Origin: Schistosoma haematobium
Lineage: Eukaryota; Platyhelminthes; Trematoda; Strigeidida; Schistosomatidae
Assembly (NCBI RefSeq): GCF_000699445.3
Contig: NC_067196.1
Coordinates: 35,236,616-35,300,615 of the forward strand
DNA: 64,000 nt
Direction of reading: 5' to 3'
Both the position numbers and the translations under genes were made by a program. Shown here piece by piece: positions 33,519-48,500 of the stretch (its first letter is position 1; the number at the start of each line of letters is the position of its first letter). The notes under the pieces are model-generated. The model searched no databases, was not told the origin of the DNA, and saw only the letters and a list, made by a program, of their open reading frames with translations.

Positions 33519-36500
33519 TAACTTACGACATGTCAACTACAAGTCCAGTTGCAATATACACCATGAACTCAGGTGGATTCTTATCACCAAAATCCTGTCA
33601 TAATAAAATTCACCGTTTTCACACCTCTGACATATATCCCAAAGGTACTTATCATTTCTGTTTTAATCAAAATATTCAAGCTTGTTGGTTTTATGATCGT
33701 TATGGTAATTCAACAAATACAGTGCAACGTCAGTCGTCATGCTGTCATATGATTCGTTTAAACGGTCTCATCAAATCTGTAAGCATGTAAGTTCCTTTCA
33801 AGTTATTTTACATTGTGTAAAGCTCTAATCACTCTGTAAATTTCCTAAAAGTTGTCAGTTTGCTTTGACAGACACCTATTCCTTCTTAGCACTTACGACA
33901 TAATGAGAGACATCTCCTGGGTTGGTTTTGGTATACATCAATCTAAAGGACAATCATCATATTAATATTGTTCGTTGCTAGACAGGATTGTTCTAAGGTT
34001 TTCGCTCTCTTTGGAGTAAATTCTTAGGCTCTAATAATGTACTAGTTTATGCCTGTCTCTATCTACACCTAAATAAATGCGGAAAATGGGGGCAAAATGT
34101 ATTGCATGTTCAGTCTGCAAACGAAATCACCAAGTTCATATTCAAGCAGTAATTAGCTTGAAAGTTAACGAAGAATGGAAACGTGTTTTACTTTAATGTA
34201 ACCTGGGAAACTACTCAGACTATCATATGAAAAGTAATTGAGACAGTTACTAATCTGCCACCGGAAGTCACTCATATCCGACAGATCACTGCAGCCTCAT
34301 CTGAACTAAGTATTGCATAAAGATCCGTTTCATTTAGTTTGTAATACAAAACACAGTCTGTATTCAAGTTGACAACGTTGATGAAATGATTGTATAGAAA
34401 GATGACTTTCAAAGGTGTGGATGGTGAACGGTTTATCGAACTTATTCAGAAACCAGTGAAACAATGGCCAACATACCAGATTGTCACTAACCTCTGGGAA
34501 AGTTGGTCATCCAATGGAATTTGCAGATACGTATCTTTCAGGTCTATTTTAAGAAAGTACATTGACCCTCGTAATTTATATAGAATATCCTCAACTTCTT
34601 CAGTGGTACAACTCTGTTGCAATACCTGAGTATTTAACGTGAAGCGGTAATCACCACATATTCTAGGTGTTTTTCTTTCTACCTTTAATTGAGTCACAAT
34701 GGGAGTACTTCAACCGGACGACCAAACTGAGATTATTATCCTTTGTCAAACCAGTTTACCCAGCTCATTCTTCACAGCCTCTCAAATCATGTGGAATTAG
34801 TCTACACTTCAAGGAGATAGGTCCTCCCTTTTACTCCTAAGTGTGCTGGGTGAGTTTTCATACCTCTAACGGCCTTCTAACATTGTAAGACCAGATATTT
34901 GGTTAAAATACTGTCAGAAGAACCAGTACACAAAAAGTGCGTGCGTCCATCAATCTTAGATCCTTTAACCCTAACTTAGATGGGCCATATTCATTAACTA
35001 GGAAAGGAATATTGACACAACTACCTTCTTTTCTCAATGGAATATTAAGTATACCAATAATTGGTAACCTATGGCCAGTGGTCCAAGTTATTCCACTACT
35101 TGTAGGTTTTAAGTGGACATCATTATAAAGAAACGGAAAATTTCTCTCAGAAATAGTTGACTCTGACATTCTTATGAACAATAAACAAATGAGACTTGCC
35201 TGTGTTTGCAATTAATATTTGTATTACATGTAACGTACTGCTGCAGGCTGTAGTGAGCGACAAAGAATCCGTCCTTCTGTCCAAGTCAGGTGGTCTTGAT
35301 CTAACATCATTCAGTGTTTTAGTAGTAAGTGACTTTTACAAAACCTTTTGTGTATGTCCAACCTTTCCATATTTACAGCAACGTACATAACAAAACTGAC
35401 ATGAACTACGAAGATGCAGTTTACCACATGAGTGACGGGGTTTAATAGCCAAAGATAAATTAAAAGTGCTTGTCGAATCATTCCCCGACCGTTGTTGCTA
35501 CCATGACGTGGTGGTCGGGCTTGCCTATCGTGATGAAGCAACCGAGCTATACTGGCTGGAAAAACCGTTCCTCAAGGTCCTACCATGTCAGACAGGTCGG
35601 TTGAAGAGCGGTAAGACTAAAAGCAACAAACCAAAGGTCCGAAGGCGAAGTCGTACTGCTGACTGTACAGAGGTGTGACAGCAATAAGGTGTTTCCTTCA
35701 GACAACCAGCATGACAGCGATGCTGCCTTCCCACAAGGAGGGGTGGGGTTAGAAAAGGTCGATCCTGAAAATGCGCACCTCGTCTTGTCCCACGGATATC
35801 CGTCTCCGGCGGTAAGGTCTCAACAAGTACGGAGCCAACACAAAAATTACTCATAAAAAGGTCGTGTGTGACTGACCTCAAGCAGTTGTCTCTTGGGCAC
35901 TGCGGTCACGCTCTCAGGTCACTAAGACCACCTTGAATCCAATTTCCTTTTCAGGTACCTCCAGAAGAACCCTTCCACGGTGTAGGCAACCGGGAAGTGA
36001 CAACCACCCTCATACTTCTAGCAGTACTCAAGACCACTGTATTCATAATCAACCTCCCTCTTCACTTTCTATTGTTCCTCCTACATCGACTTTCACCTCT
36101 AAACTTCCTTTTTCGGCTTCCCCCTCAAGTGTCACCATAGCCAACGATTCTAGTGCATGAAACACTGTCCCAGGTCTATTGAAACCTCGCTCCAAACTAC
36201 ACATTGGAGTCTTCAACGTACGCACCCTATGTCAAATCGGTCAGCAGGCTTCCTTGGCTAGAACCCTAGAATCTCGTACCATTGGTGTGTGCTGTGTCTC
36301 CGAAACACGCATACAGGATCCTAGTGTGGTCGTCCACTTGACCTCACCTCGGCAAAACGGAGAGCCGACGAGATACACCCTCCGTGTATCTGGTGACCCG
36401 ATGGCTAGTTCTCGTGGACTGGTAGGTGTAGGCATAGCACTAAGCATGAGGGCGGAATAAGCACTGTTAAAGTGGATCCCCATTAACAGTCGTTTATGTG

Positions 36501-39500
36501 CTGTTCGGCTAAACGGCTCCGTAAGAACTCGGAAGGATATGGACACACGTCGTTGCCTTTTTGTCGTTTCTGCCTACGCTCCCACCGACTGCAGCTCAGA
36601 TGAAGTGAAAGATGAATTTTGCAGAAAGCTATCTGAACTTCTTCAGAAAGCTAAACGTTCAGACATAGTACTCGTAGCGGGTGACTTTAGTGTTCAAGTA
36701 GGTAGCTTAAACCAAACAGAAAGACATTTAGGTGGGTATTTTAGTATTCCGATACAGCGAACAGATGATGGTGACCGTCTGCTGCAACTGTGCTCAGACA
36801 ATCGTTTATTTTTAGCAAACACAAATTCTAAGCATAAGGAGAGACATCGTCTAACATGGCGACCCTCTACACCAAACCGACGATGGATTCAAATAGATCA
36901 TACTGCCATCAGAGGGTCGGTAGAAGATTGCCGCTCATTCTGGAGTACCTGCTTGGACTCCGACCAAGCCCCAATACGGGCACGCATCTTCTTGCGCTTC
37001 ACTGGACGCAAAAAAGCCACAGTAAAAAGACCCATTAGAACTGAATTGAGTAGCGAAAAAACCAAAAGTAGGTTGCAGGAACAACTGAGGTCACAATGAG
37101 ATAGTTCTGAAAACGAGGCTGACCCAGATGTTGCTTGAAAGCTATACAAACAGCTGTGGAAACAGCAGTGACATCTCTCAGTGATTTAAACCACAGGGTT
37201 ACAAAGAACCAATGGATTTCATCAAGGTCTATTGCACTGATGGATTCTCGTAAACTCATCCCATCAGGCTCTGAACACGATAAAGAGCGTAAAGAAATCA
37301 GATCTAGGTTAAGCAAAAGTCTAAGGAACGACCGTGAGCAGTGGTGGGCAACGAAAGCAAAAGAGATGGAAAAGGCAGCGGCTATAGGTAACACAAGACA
37401 GCTCTACAGACTAATAAAAGAAACTGGAACTAATAAGTCAAGTGTAAGTCAGACTATTTCGGAAAAAGGCGACACTCATCTGCTCGCAGTCCAGACGTTT
37501 AGAACGATGGGCGGAACATTTCAGAGAACAGTTCAGCTGGCCTTCAGCTACTCTACAAATACCCTCCATTCCCAGACAGTGTGAATGGAACATTGAAGTA
37601 GGTCTCCCAAATCTAGCAGAAGTTCAAAAGGTTATAGCTAATCTGAAACGAGGAAGGGCAGTTGGTCCAGATGGATTGGCTCCAGAGGTCTTTAAGGATG
37701 GTGGTCCAATTTCAGTGATTGATTAGGTTGACTAATATTTTAGCTAAGATCTGGGAGTTGGACGTAATTCCATCTGACTGGCCACAATCACTGATCGTCC
37801 CAATGTATAGGAGAGGGTCAAAATCATCCTGTGACAATCATAGAGGGATTAGTTTAACTAATATAGTATCTAAAATACTAGCCTCGATAATTATCGGACG
37901 CCTAACTAAGACTCGTGAACTGCAAACACGAGAGAATCAAGCTGGCTTCAGACCTGGTCGTGGCTGCATCGACCACACATTCACCATTCGTCAGGTTCTA
38001 GAACACAGGCATACATATCGGTGTCCGACAATGGTGGTCTTTCTTGACTTACGAGCAGCGTTTGACTCAAGTGGTGTCGGTCAAGGCTGTCCACTTTCTC
38101 CATTTTTGTTTAATTTCATCATAGACCTACTGATGGAAATAACATTCTCGTCGATTGAATTCTCGGGTATTGATCTCCTTACAGGAGATCCACTTATCGA
38201 CTTAGAATACGCAGATGACATAGTCCTGTTTGGTGAAGACGCTGATAAAATGCAGTCTTCTGGTAGCACTAAGCAGAAAATGCCAGAATGTTTGGAATGC
38301 GCTTCTCTCCCTCGAAATGCAAGTTGTTGCTTCAGGACTGGTCTGCGTCAACACCTGAACTAAGGATAGGGAGTGAAGTAGTCGAACACGTTGACAAATT
38401 CACTTATGTTGGAAGTCTGATCAGCCCTAATGGGTTGGTGTCTGACGAAATCTCAGCACGGATTCGAAAAGCTCGTTTGGCTTTTGCCAACTTACGTCAC
38501 CTACGGAGAAGGCGAGATATCCGTCTATCAATAAAAGGACGAGTATACTGCGCGGCAGTTCGTTCTGTTTTAATTTACGGCAGCGAAACGTGGCCACTAA
38601 GAGTCGAAGATACCTGTAAGCTACTAGTATTTGACGACAGATGCCTTAGAACTATTGCTGGCATCTGCTGGGATCACGGGTAAGTAATAATGAGGTTAGA
38701 CACAGGGTATTAGGGAACGATGGTAAATCCTTTGATGAGGTTGTGAATCTTCATCGACTGAGATGGTTGGGCCACGTGTTACGTATGCGTGAACACTGAT
38801 TATCACGATGTGCAACGCCAACCGGTGTTGGGGATGGTTGGAAGAAAGTTAGGGGCGGCCAAACCAAAACGTGGCATCAATGCTTGAAGTCACTAACTTG
38901 TGGTCTGTGCCATGTTGGTAGATGCAGACTAATTGGTAGGGGTTCGCGTGACTATCGTAACCAATGGTTGGAGACTCTTGGTGACATGGCTCAGAATCGA
39001 TCACAATGGCGTCGGTGTATACACTCTCTGTCTTCCTTTAAACTAAGAGGATAAAATCGCTTCATATCTTTCTTTCTATGTACTAAATCTTTCTTGCTGT
39101 ACTATGTTCTTATATGCAATCTTTCTTTTATATATTACCATCATTGAATTAACTACTTCTATGGATCCGGTGTTCATTTTGTTGTGCTAATGAGGTATGG
39201 CAACTTGGACCGATGCATTTATGACAAACACCAAGCATCAAAACATTCTAAACAATCCTCCACTTCTCTCAGGGACAAAGTAATGGACAGTTACCCCAAG
39301 TTACTTGAATCCCTATGTACTGCGACTCCAGGTGTGAATTTGAAATCAGATAACGAAATACTACTAATCACAAGTCTAGAACTTCGACAAGATTCAATCA
39401 AGAACTCAAATTTGAAGTATGCAGTATGAAATTGTATTATATTGTTATGATATATTTAAACAACATAAAAGGTGTAATCGTATAGTAAATGCATCAGTTA

Positions 39501-42500
39501 TTCACCACACTAACTAACGGTCTCGAATTTTCACTACCCCATAGTCATTTGATGCCAAGCTGAAACCGAAGGCAGCTGGGTTGGTTTAAGACTTAAAGCG
39601 TGGTCCATCGATTCGGTCTTCACCTACTAACAAATCTTTAAACATCAATACACTGACAGATGTCTCACACTAACCACTCTCTTCCACTAGGTTATCGGTG
39701 CAAACGCCTGTATAAAATAATACCAAATACAAGATTGTTGACCAGAATAACAGGTTTTTACATCTTTTAAAATAACATGTTTCTATACAAACTCTTAGGT
39801 GTCATAAGCGATTGAAGGAAATAAATTTAATAGGTCATTTACTCTTCAATCAATCAGGATTCTACTGTTAGATGTAATTCTATCCCACCATATTGTCTTC
39901 ATCATAGACGGGGGTTATCTCATGTACTGGAATCAGGTTAAGAATATTTGGTCTGTGTTCTTCACCTAAATGTAAAAAAGACTATCATCGATTACAATAT
40001 ATTCACTTTTTACTCACCTGTAGAGCTTAGTGATTTATTGCTTTTCCTCTATTTGTCTCCTTTTACTTATATCTCTCACTATTCAACATGCTTTATTTAT
40101 TTTTTAATTTTCCAATCTTTCAGGTATTGTTACGAACTGTTGGGAATTGAACCGATTCCTTCCTATACGATATCTAAATTGTTACATCTCTCTGCTCATT
40201 TTTTGTACCCTAGAAATTTGATTGTGTTTAGGGGTAGCTAACAGTCCTATCCCATATTAGACTTTTCAACAAAATATGGCTTTAATTCAGTGAAGTTTTG
40301 TACTCAGGAGGTCCTACCAACCGACTACTCATAAAATAGAATGTCGAATCTCTATAGCCAATCTTGCAGCTACTCATTTAGGCATGAAACCGGTTTGTTG
40401 AAAGAATCCAGGAATTCAGCTCAGTAAAATTAACGAGCTCATAAATGTTTCATTTAGAAAGAAAATATTATTTGCACAAAGGTTAACCGATCTTACTCAG
40501 AATCCATTTGGAACGGCTGTTGTATTTTCAAAGTGTACATTAGGTTTAAGTCCGACTCAGTCTCACTGAAACAGTGTAACATAATTAACGAACTTTAATA
40601 AACCGATTCATACGTTCAGGAATTAACCACTAACTATCGAAAAATATAAGGAGCTCATGTGACAATAACGAGACTTTTAAAATCTATTCAATTAACAATC
40701 AAACAAAACAACTCCAACTAACGTGCTAACTTTTTTATTTTCTTTTTTCTAATAGGGAGCATTTAAGATGCTTGAAGCAAACTTCTGTAGGTTATTCACA
40801 GCAAACGAATGGTCTGAAAAATTCCTTTGTATCTTGCGATCGGTTAAACACAAGACCATTTACAAAAAACATTCCAGTTGAGTCACGTTCATCGGGAGAT
40901 GGTCAAACAGATGATGAAGAGGAATTAAGCGAAGTTAATTACCGAATTACTCCTGACATTCAGTCAAAAATCAATTCAAATTCTTCAAATGAAGTAAAAG
41001 TTTTCCTAGGTAATGTTAATATGGATTCGAAGTGTGATAGAAAACAAAAATGGTATCTTATTGCCAAATATTCTAACAAAAATATCGCGCTAATGAAAAT
41101 AACCATTAATTATTAAGAAACCAAATAATATGAACATAACAAGAATATAAGAATTATATTAATATTCGTCTACAGTCTACCTTACAGTTGTCAAAAAGAT
41201 TTCTTGTTGCTATATAGCACTAGTAAACTACGCGTATTCTGATTAGCAGTGACTTTCCAGTATATGTGACGTCACTTTATTACTGATGAATCTACAATGA
41301 TAAGACTGAGTTTTTTTTATGAAAGGAGAGTAAACGAAGTGATGACTTAGTAATTACATCGCTTATCTTTCAATCACTAAGTTGAATTTCGAAACCCCAC
41401 TGCATTTATTTTGGTTTGGAACCTGGATAGCATCACTTGATTTTACTCATATTAAAGAGACAGCTCTTATCCAGTTGTATAAGCTTGAGCCTAGTTATCG
41501 AGTTGTATTAATTATGAAAACCAAGTTGATAGGGGTTGAAAATCTTCAATGACTGCAATTGTTGATGCATATACTTCATTTTCACACAGCTGCTCACTTC
41601 CGATGATAATACCATGTAAACAGCTCCAGGGTCCAGCAATGTGTGTTCAGTAGTGTGATAATTCGATTGGGGTCTTCACTTTAAAACACTGGGTCCTGTG
41701 ATTCGAACATATCTAAGAAGTCTCATTTCGGGAGAATTTCTCAGTGCCTATTATTTACGGACACCAGAACTGGGTGGAAAACGCGGGAAACCGACCTGTT
41801 TACGATGTGGTGCTGATGAATAAAAAAGGGGTTTTAAACCGGTATCTGTCAGCTCATCATTTCTTGGTTGCGTTCCTACTGATCAAACAACTAAGTGACT
41901 CGTTGCTATCATATGTGTTTTAAATAAAAAACTAGTTGGGATCCTTTTATGTATTTTTCCATCGCACTTCGTAAGTGAAAGAGGAAACTCTAATTTAAAG
42001 AAAAGTGTTGTATTTTTCAGTAAACTCCTGCCTTGTTGAATAAAATATTTGTTCTTACTTAATTACTTACTTACTTACCTACCCCACATAAGGCATAGGC
42101 TTGACCTTTTTTATTTCTTTACAGTGTTATTGTTCTATCTTGTGTAGTCCATTTTATTTATGTCCTGTTGGTGGTGATTAGTAAACATCCATGTAGTTTC
42201 ACATTGTATGACTGATAATCACGTTAATTTTTACTAGAAAATGAGTGTAACTTTTAGTATTCAGTTTCTTCACGATTACATTTTTATTTATTCTATTCGA
42301 ATCGTTAGTAGTTAGAAATGAATTAAATTCTTACTTTGATGAAATAAATAGCTTTTGAGTAATTGGGAAATCTTAATTTTCTCATTGTATTATTCGCATT
42401 ACATTATTCTGTTTATTGAATTCTAAGTGCATCCCTAATTTATACAATTATTACTCTTTGTTTCATTTCCAAAGGTTCTCACTCCAAATCACATTCACCT

Positions 42501-45500
42501 TCAAATTCTTTTATACACGATCAAATTAATACTAAACATTTACTTCTTCCAGGTCGTTCCGCTTTTGTAAAACATTTAGTTCGAGAAGTAGCGTACTTTG
42601 AAATATGTGAATTTTTAATTGGACAAATAGAAGAAATTTATGATATGGAAAATTGTGAGTTTTTAAATTCTGTGTATGGCGAAAGAAATAAGAACAAATC
42701 TTTACAAATTCCTACTGACTTTCAGGTACAATTATCATTTTGTATTAGTGAATAGTTTAATTATTCACAATTATTATGCATGTTATAATTTGTAGTAGTT
42801 TTTTTAAAGATAGAGATGCCTGTTTAAATTATTAAGTCTGAAGTGATTTTACATTAATTTTACTTTCAAATGTTGCATTGTGCATTTTATGTGTGTTCAG
42901 GTAAAACCTTGTTTCACATACATGTACTACTTTCTTATCTCTCTCACTACCAAACCATGAAATTATTGCTAATGAATTTCATTTTAAACTAGTTATAAAG
43001 AGGCGATAGATATATTTTTATTTAGTTAGGAAAATTTATCTTATATTGTTAGCGGGACATAGACCGAATTAAAGCTTGCTAAATTCATGATTGCTTTGGT
43101 GCACGCTGATTGGCTAATTCTTATCCAATCAGCACTAGTCGATAGTTGGAGAATACTCTAGAATCTTCTCATGTAAAAACTATAAATATACTAACATTTT
43201 CTCTATTGTGCTTCTTACTTGCATCTTACTCCCATCTAACCTTGTTATTTGGAATATAATCTCTTTCCTGTTCAACCGTGTTCTGATTTGGGGTCTTGTC
43301 GAATGATTGGTGTCCAAGAATATTAAGCAATAGGTATAGCTGGGTCATACCGTAAGAAAAGAGATTATAACAGATATAATTACTATTTACAATATAACAT
43401 TGACAAACGCCCAATCTCCACCATCGTATTTTAAATTGTTTACCCTTAGTTGTGAAATAGGCTAGTCATTCACTTCGTAAGAAGAGATGAGTGTCTTTCT
43501 GAAGTAGTAATAGTATTAATAGCCTTTATACATGCTCAAAGTGCGACTGAGTACACGAACTCCTACATTTGGTAATTGAGTTCCATAAAATTGAAATAAA
43601 ATACCTAACTCACTATTGTAATTCATATTCCATAATAATCGTTAATCGAAATTTAACATTTTTTCACTACTTTTTCTTTTCATAATTATATTAAAACTTA
43701 GTTAACCATAAACCTTCAAACATGTCTAATTTTTTTTGTTTTGTTCTGTGTACAAGTTAACAATAATAATAAATAAATATTTGAATGTGTATAAACATCC
43801 TTTACGTTGAATAAGTTGGACCATTAAAATTTTTTAAAGGTTCACAAATCGAATACTTTACCTTCAAGTCTACTCTCGTCACATATGACTTTGGTGGATG
43901 TTACTGATCAAAATTTACGTAATCCACTAATCAATTCAACATTGCATAGTCAATCTAGAGAAACAGATTACTGCGAGCATTGTGTAGATAGCGCGACGGG
44001 ACTGGCAGTCTCACTAGTCAATACGTGTATACAAGAAACTGCTCAAAACGAAAAACAAGAAATGATTTTGTTTAAATTTTTAAAATTACAAGAACTACTT
44101 CTCAAAACTTGTGATATTAACTGGGTTCGTTTAAATCAGCAGTTTATCGAATCGCCAAGATCAACGAGGTTTAATTATGATACTAAATTTCAAAACTTTT
44201 CCAAAAATAATCGACTATCAAGTAAATCTAGTAATTCAATACAACTCAATTCTCAGGGGTACGTATTTGTTTCTCCATATTGTATTTTGCGAAATTTAGT
44301 GACCTCTGTTTGTGTTCATTTAGCTAATATTCTAAATTGTGACCCAAAGGTGTCCTTATATATATGCTGAGATGGACTTGGAATAACACTTACCAAATGA
44401 ATACTATAATATACCATGCCAAATTAGAATGTATCCGCAAATTAATATGATTCAGTTTCTAAATTTTATGTATCGCTATGTACCGTTCTTACTTGTCTTC
44501 AAATATTTTGAGAACAGTTTTTTAAAGATCTTGCCCACCACCTATCTACCGCGTTTATTATCACTCACCATTAAGGCATATTTATTATTTTAAATAAATT
44601 TAGGCTCATTCAAAGATTTGGATCTTTGTAATTGGGTGTCGTAATGAAAACTTGAGACTGGATTTTCTCAAAAAATCTGATTTACAAAGGCTAATAAACA
44701 ACTAACCTTTAAATCACAAGATTTCTCCATGTATTTAACATTGGATAACCAACTATATTTTAAACGATAATCAGATTACAACATTGTAGGTTTCTGTTCG
44801 TTTATAAATGATAACAACAGCTAATGCTTTGACGTTTGGTTTCCAGTATTTGTCAATAAATCGATTTGTTATCCAGTTACAAGTAATGTCACCTTGATGA
44901 TTCAGAAACTTATTTTGTTTGGTTGATTTAAAATATATGTGACTTGATTTACAATATTATCCAATAGAAACACTATTATTCACTTTTTCGAACTGTTTTA
45001 AAATAATGATGAAATCCATAAGATAAATTTTCCTGTGTGGTATTACATCCTATAAATGTTCTTTAGAAAATTCTAGGAGACTGAAACGTGCCCCGAATTG
45101 TTCTCATACAATCCACCTCTTTTAGAAAATCTCGGTAATCATTCATTTGTATTATTTCCCAGTTTGATTGACCAAACACTGAAGTTATTAACTAATATAA
45201 GTATATTTTCTAGAAGCCATTAAAATCCCAAGATCGTCCGTAACCAAATCAACGGTCTTTGACTTCTGTAGCGCTAAATTAACCTTGAAAGCGAACATTT
45301 GACATTCCTATCTCCTAATTCAAGAATCCTGAGTTTTTAGGAGCCAATAGGTCATGCCCCAAAAATGCCCTGGTACGGCCGAGGGTAAAGAGTCTTTTTT
45401 TCTCACTAGGCCTCGCGTATACAGCCACTACCAGAGAAGTCCTACTCATTTCTTCAACATAACGAATCCTTCATAATTGTTTTTTCCTAACTGGAACTGC

Positions 45501-48500
45501 TTCTCTCCCTTTATTATTATTATTATTATTATTATTACTTCACTCTAATACACTAATACTCTAATACACTAATACACTCTAATACACTCACCCTCCATTC
45601 TCTATCTTTCACTACCTCATTGTTATTGTATGACGCATATGTATTTTGCGCCCCTTTATACCAATGTTTATGTGTTCAAATAAATAAATAATAAATAAGA
45701 TGATAGATCAGGAAGTCATTACCGCAAGTGTTCACCATTTCAGGCGCAACATCTACATATGGTTATGTAAACCCATAACATAAGTCACACGTCCGAATTT
45801 GACTTCATTCCACTTAGTTTGAATACCCAGGAAGTATCACTAGCTCCTACCAAAACAGTATGTTTCAAAGTCAAATAAATAGACACATATATGGTTAATG
45901 AGTCACACGTGTTCTACTTTTAGCTATTTAGCATACATATTCATAGTTGCAATTGTGTTTAACCTGTTTCCTCTTTTATTATTCCATTTTAAAAATCTTT
46001 GTAGAAGGTGCAACACATTTCATCATTTTACTTCATTATCTCAGCCAAGTAATTCAAAAAGAGCTATGAAATCAATCTCACAATCTGATTATTCCTCTTC
46101 AGTGTTAACCTCATCTAGTTCATTTGTTAATCATTCAACAACGTTTTCAAAACCTACCATAAATAAATTAAGTAATAATTCAACTATTATCATAGATACA
46201 CTTTCAAAGAATGATAATAGTAATAACAATGATAATCATGCTAACAATAGGTCGTTAATTTCTTTAAATAAAGATTTTCAATTATCGAGTAAAATGGGAT
46301 CCGATAATCAAGACTATCCTACATCATCATTGTCACTGTCATCAGCGTTTGGCTGTACACCTTTACCATATGGATTATTGATCAATCCACCTATCCAAAA
46401 ATCTAAGTAAGTATCGTTTTATTTCAATGTTTATGTTTGCTGTATGTAATTGAAGAGTTATTCAGGGAAAAAGTGCCTTAAATCACCTTTATATTATAAA
46501 AGTTGAAGATAAAAGAAAAATTAGTTTCAAACTATTGATATATAACTTGTACTGGTTATCTGACAAGTGGGTTAGGGTTATTATCATCATCAAGTATTTC
46601 AGTACGATTTATGTAACGTGTTTGTTACTCATGCCAACAGATTTTCCACACAGTAGTCACAACTTTTCTTTTTGAAACCAATACTAAGGTTACTTTGTAT
46701 TGGAAAAGTTATCAATGAAGAGACATGATGTCTTCTTGTCTGGAAAACACCTCAAATCTATACTTCCAAGTATACATAATTTCTTTCCATTTGGTTATTT
46801 AGAAAACCATTCAGAGAATTGTCTCACACATAGTTCAACCTGACTATATTAGCATTTGAACTCTCTTTGAATAGATTGATACACCTAAGACATAAGTAAC
46901 TGTTTATCAGTGTTTAAACATTTAGTTGTATTTAGTCATATTTTTCCTTTTAATACTAGGGAGTATGCTTTGAAAATTTTAAACTTCACTACATTAATGA
47001 TATTTAAATAGAATAGTTATCACTTTAATTGAATGTCTTTTTCATTTGGTCATTTTTCTACACATAGACGTAAAGGAGTTCTTGTCAGTCAAAATAACCG
47101 ATGCGCTGGTTGCGGTGCCTTCATTGAAACTCGTAAGTTCTTCCTCAGTTGTTGATTAGTAATATTCAAGAAATAAATGTGCTTTCTTTTCATTTTCCTT
47201 AAATAGTGTTTATTCTATACTTTGATAGTGATAAGTCCATCATGAATACTGAACCATTCTGAGGACTGTTAAATGTGCCAACGAACAATACAAATATCTG
47301 CATGTATATCTTTCATGTAGATCATTGACAAGTTGTACTAATCGGATTATCGTTTAGCCTGGTTCAGTTCAAGCTTTTCAGCCGTCATATACCGAAACAA
47401 AAAAAGAATAAAATTTTCTATGTACCTGGACTGTTTTGACAGATCAAATTGTGAGAATTACTAGCTAGTTGGAGTGATTTGATAGTTCAAGTGTTTGTCT
47501 TTAACTCTTTAAGTCGAAGGTTTTATCCTCACACCTATTTTGGCTTTAACAGGCTGATAGCATCAGTAACCCTTACATCAAAAGTGTAACCCAAACTCGA
47601 GTATATGTACTTGTATTTTGTGATTAACTTACAGTACAAGAATCATTTCGTGGTACTTCCATGATGTGTACTACCTATACGGACAGATGTAAGTGGTATG
47701 TATCAGGTATTGGAAGTAGAATACTTACTGAAGAGGAAAATGAAAAGAGGAGAAAGGTAAACTGAGAGAAATCGAAATAACAACAGGAATGGAAGAACGA
47801 TGAAGTTCGTGAGAGAAAGTCCATGAAAGATATGCAAATAGTGTATTTGATGCATAGTTTACATATTTTACAAAATCACATTAATTTCGCACAATATAAC
47901 TGGTTTCTCCTGCCCAAGTCTTCGTTCATTACACTTCTACTACCATGACATTTGTCTTGACAAGTTAGTCTCTTTGTGCTGATATGCTTTGACAATCTGA
48001 ACCGGTACACATATGCTCTGCGTTCTCTGTTGCTTATGTCTGACTGACTGATACATATAAGTTCACGTAGGTCAGTGTTAAATGATAGTGATGTTATCTG
48101 TATTCTGTCGGAAAGCATAAGTTATTATTTGCTGATTCATTAAGTGAACTGTAGTAAAATTTTCACCCAAACAAAGAGTTAACAAATCTAATCATTTATG
48201 GATTTGAGGTTCCACACTGTTTAACCCCAATTTGAAATGAAATAACTGTAGATCCTTGAATAATACCAATCAATAATAAAAACATCTTGGCGGCCTGCAT
48301 TAGTGTCTTTACTCTGCAGTAGTTTTCCTAATTCTCAGTATTTTTAAGCAGAACATTGATGTAACTATCGAGTTTCGTTATTATTTATAATTGCTTACTG
48401 TTTTGTGCTGTCCGTATTTTTCTTCAGGATATCTTAAAAGAATGCGTTTTTGCGAATTTTTTGGTCGTTACTTTTGTTGTGTTTGTCACTCGAATACACT

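Larger units (their letters stand above)
35480..39218 (+). mobile_element. RTE-like LINE (family A), near full length, defective
   Basis: Begins with a G/C-richer 5' leader (near 35480-35900) and ends with the family 3' tail at GATGCAT (39218). It carries an apurinic-type endonuclease (36179-37035) and an RT (37640-38680). The organisation and motifs fit schistosome RTE elements such as SR2 or Perere-3, but I cannot settle the name without a search. It sits in an intron of the Rubicon-like gene in the same orientation, ending 54 bp before an exon. Confidence 0.85.

Noticed and set aside
35588..35881. 97-codon minus-strand ORF
   Set aside because: It is antisense to the GC-richer 5' leader of the family A LINE; no domain is recognised.
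39948..40241. Possible extra exon of the Rubicon-like gene
   Set aside because: It is a low-complexity Phe/Tyr/Leu-rich frame without good splice sites, and adding it would break the phase agreement of the flanking exons.
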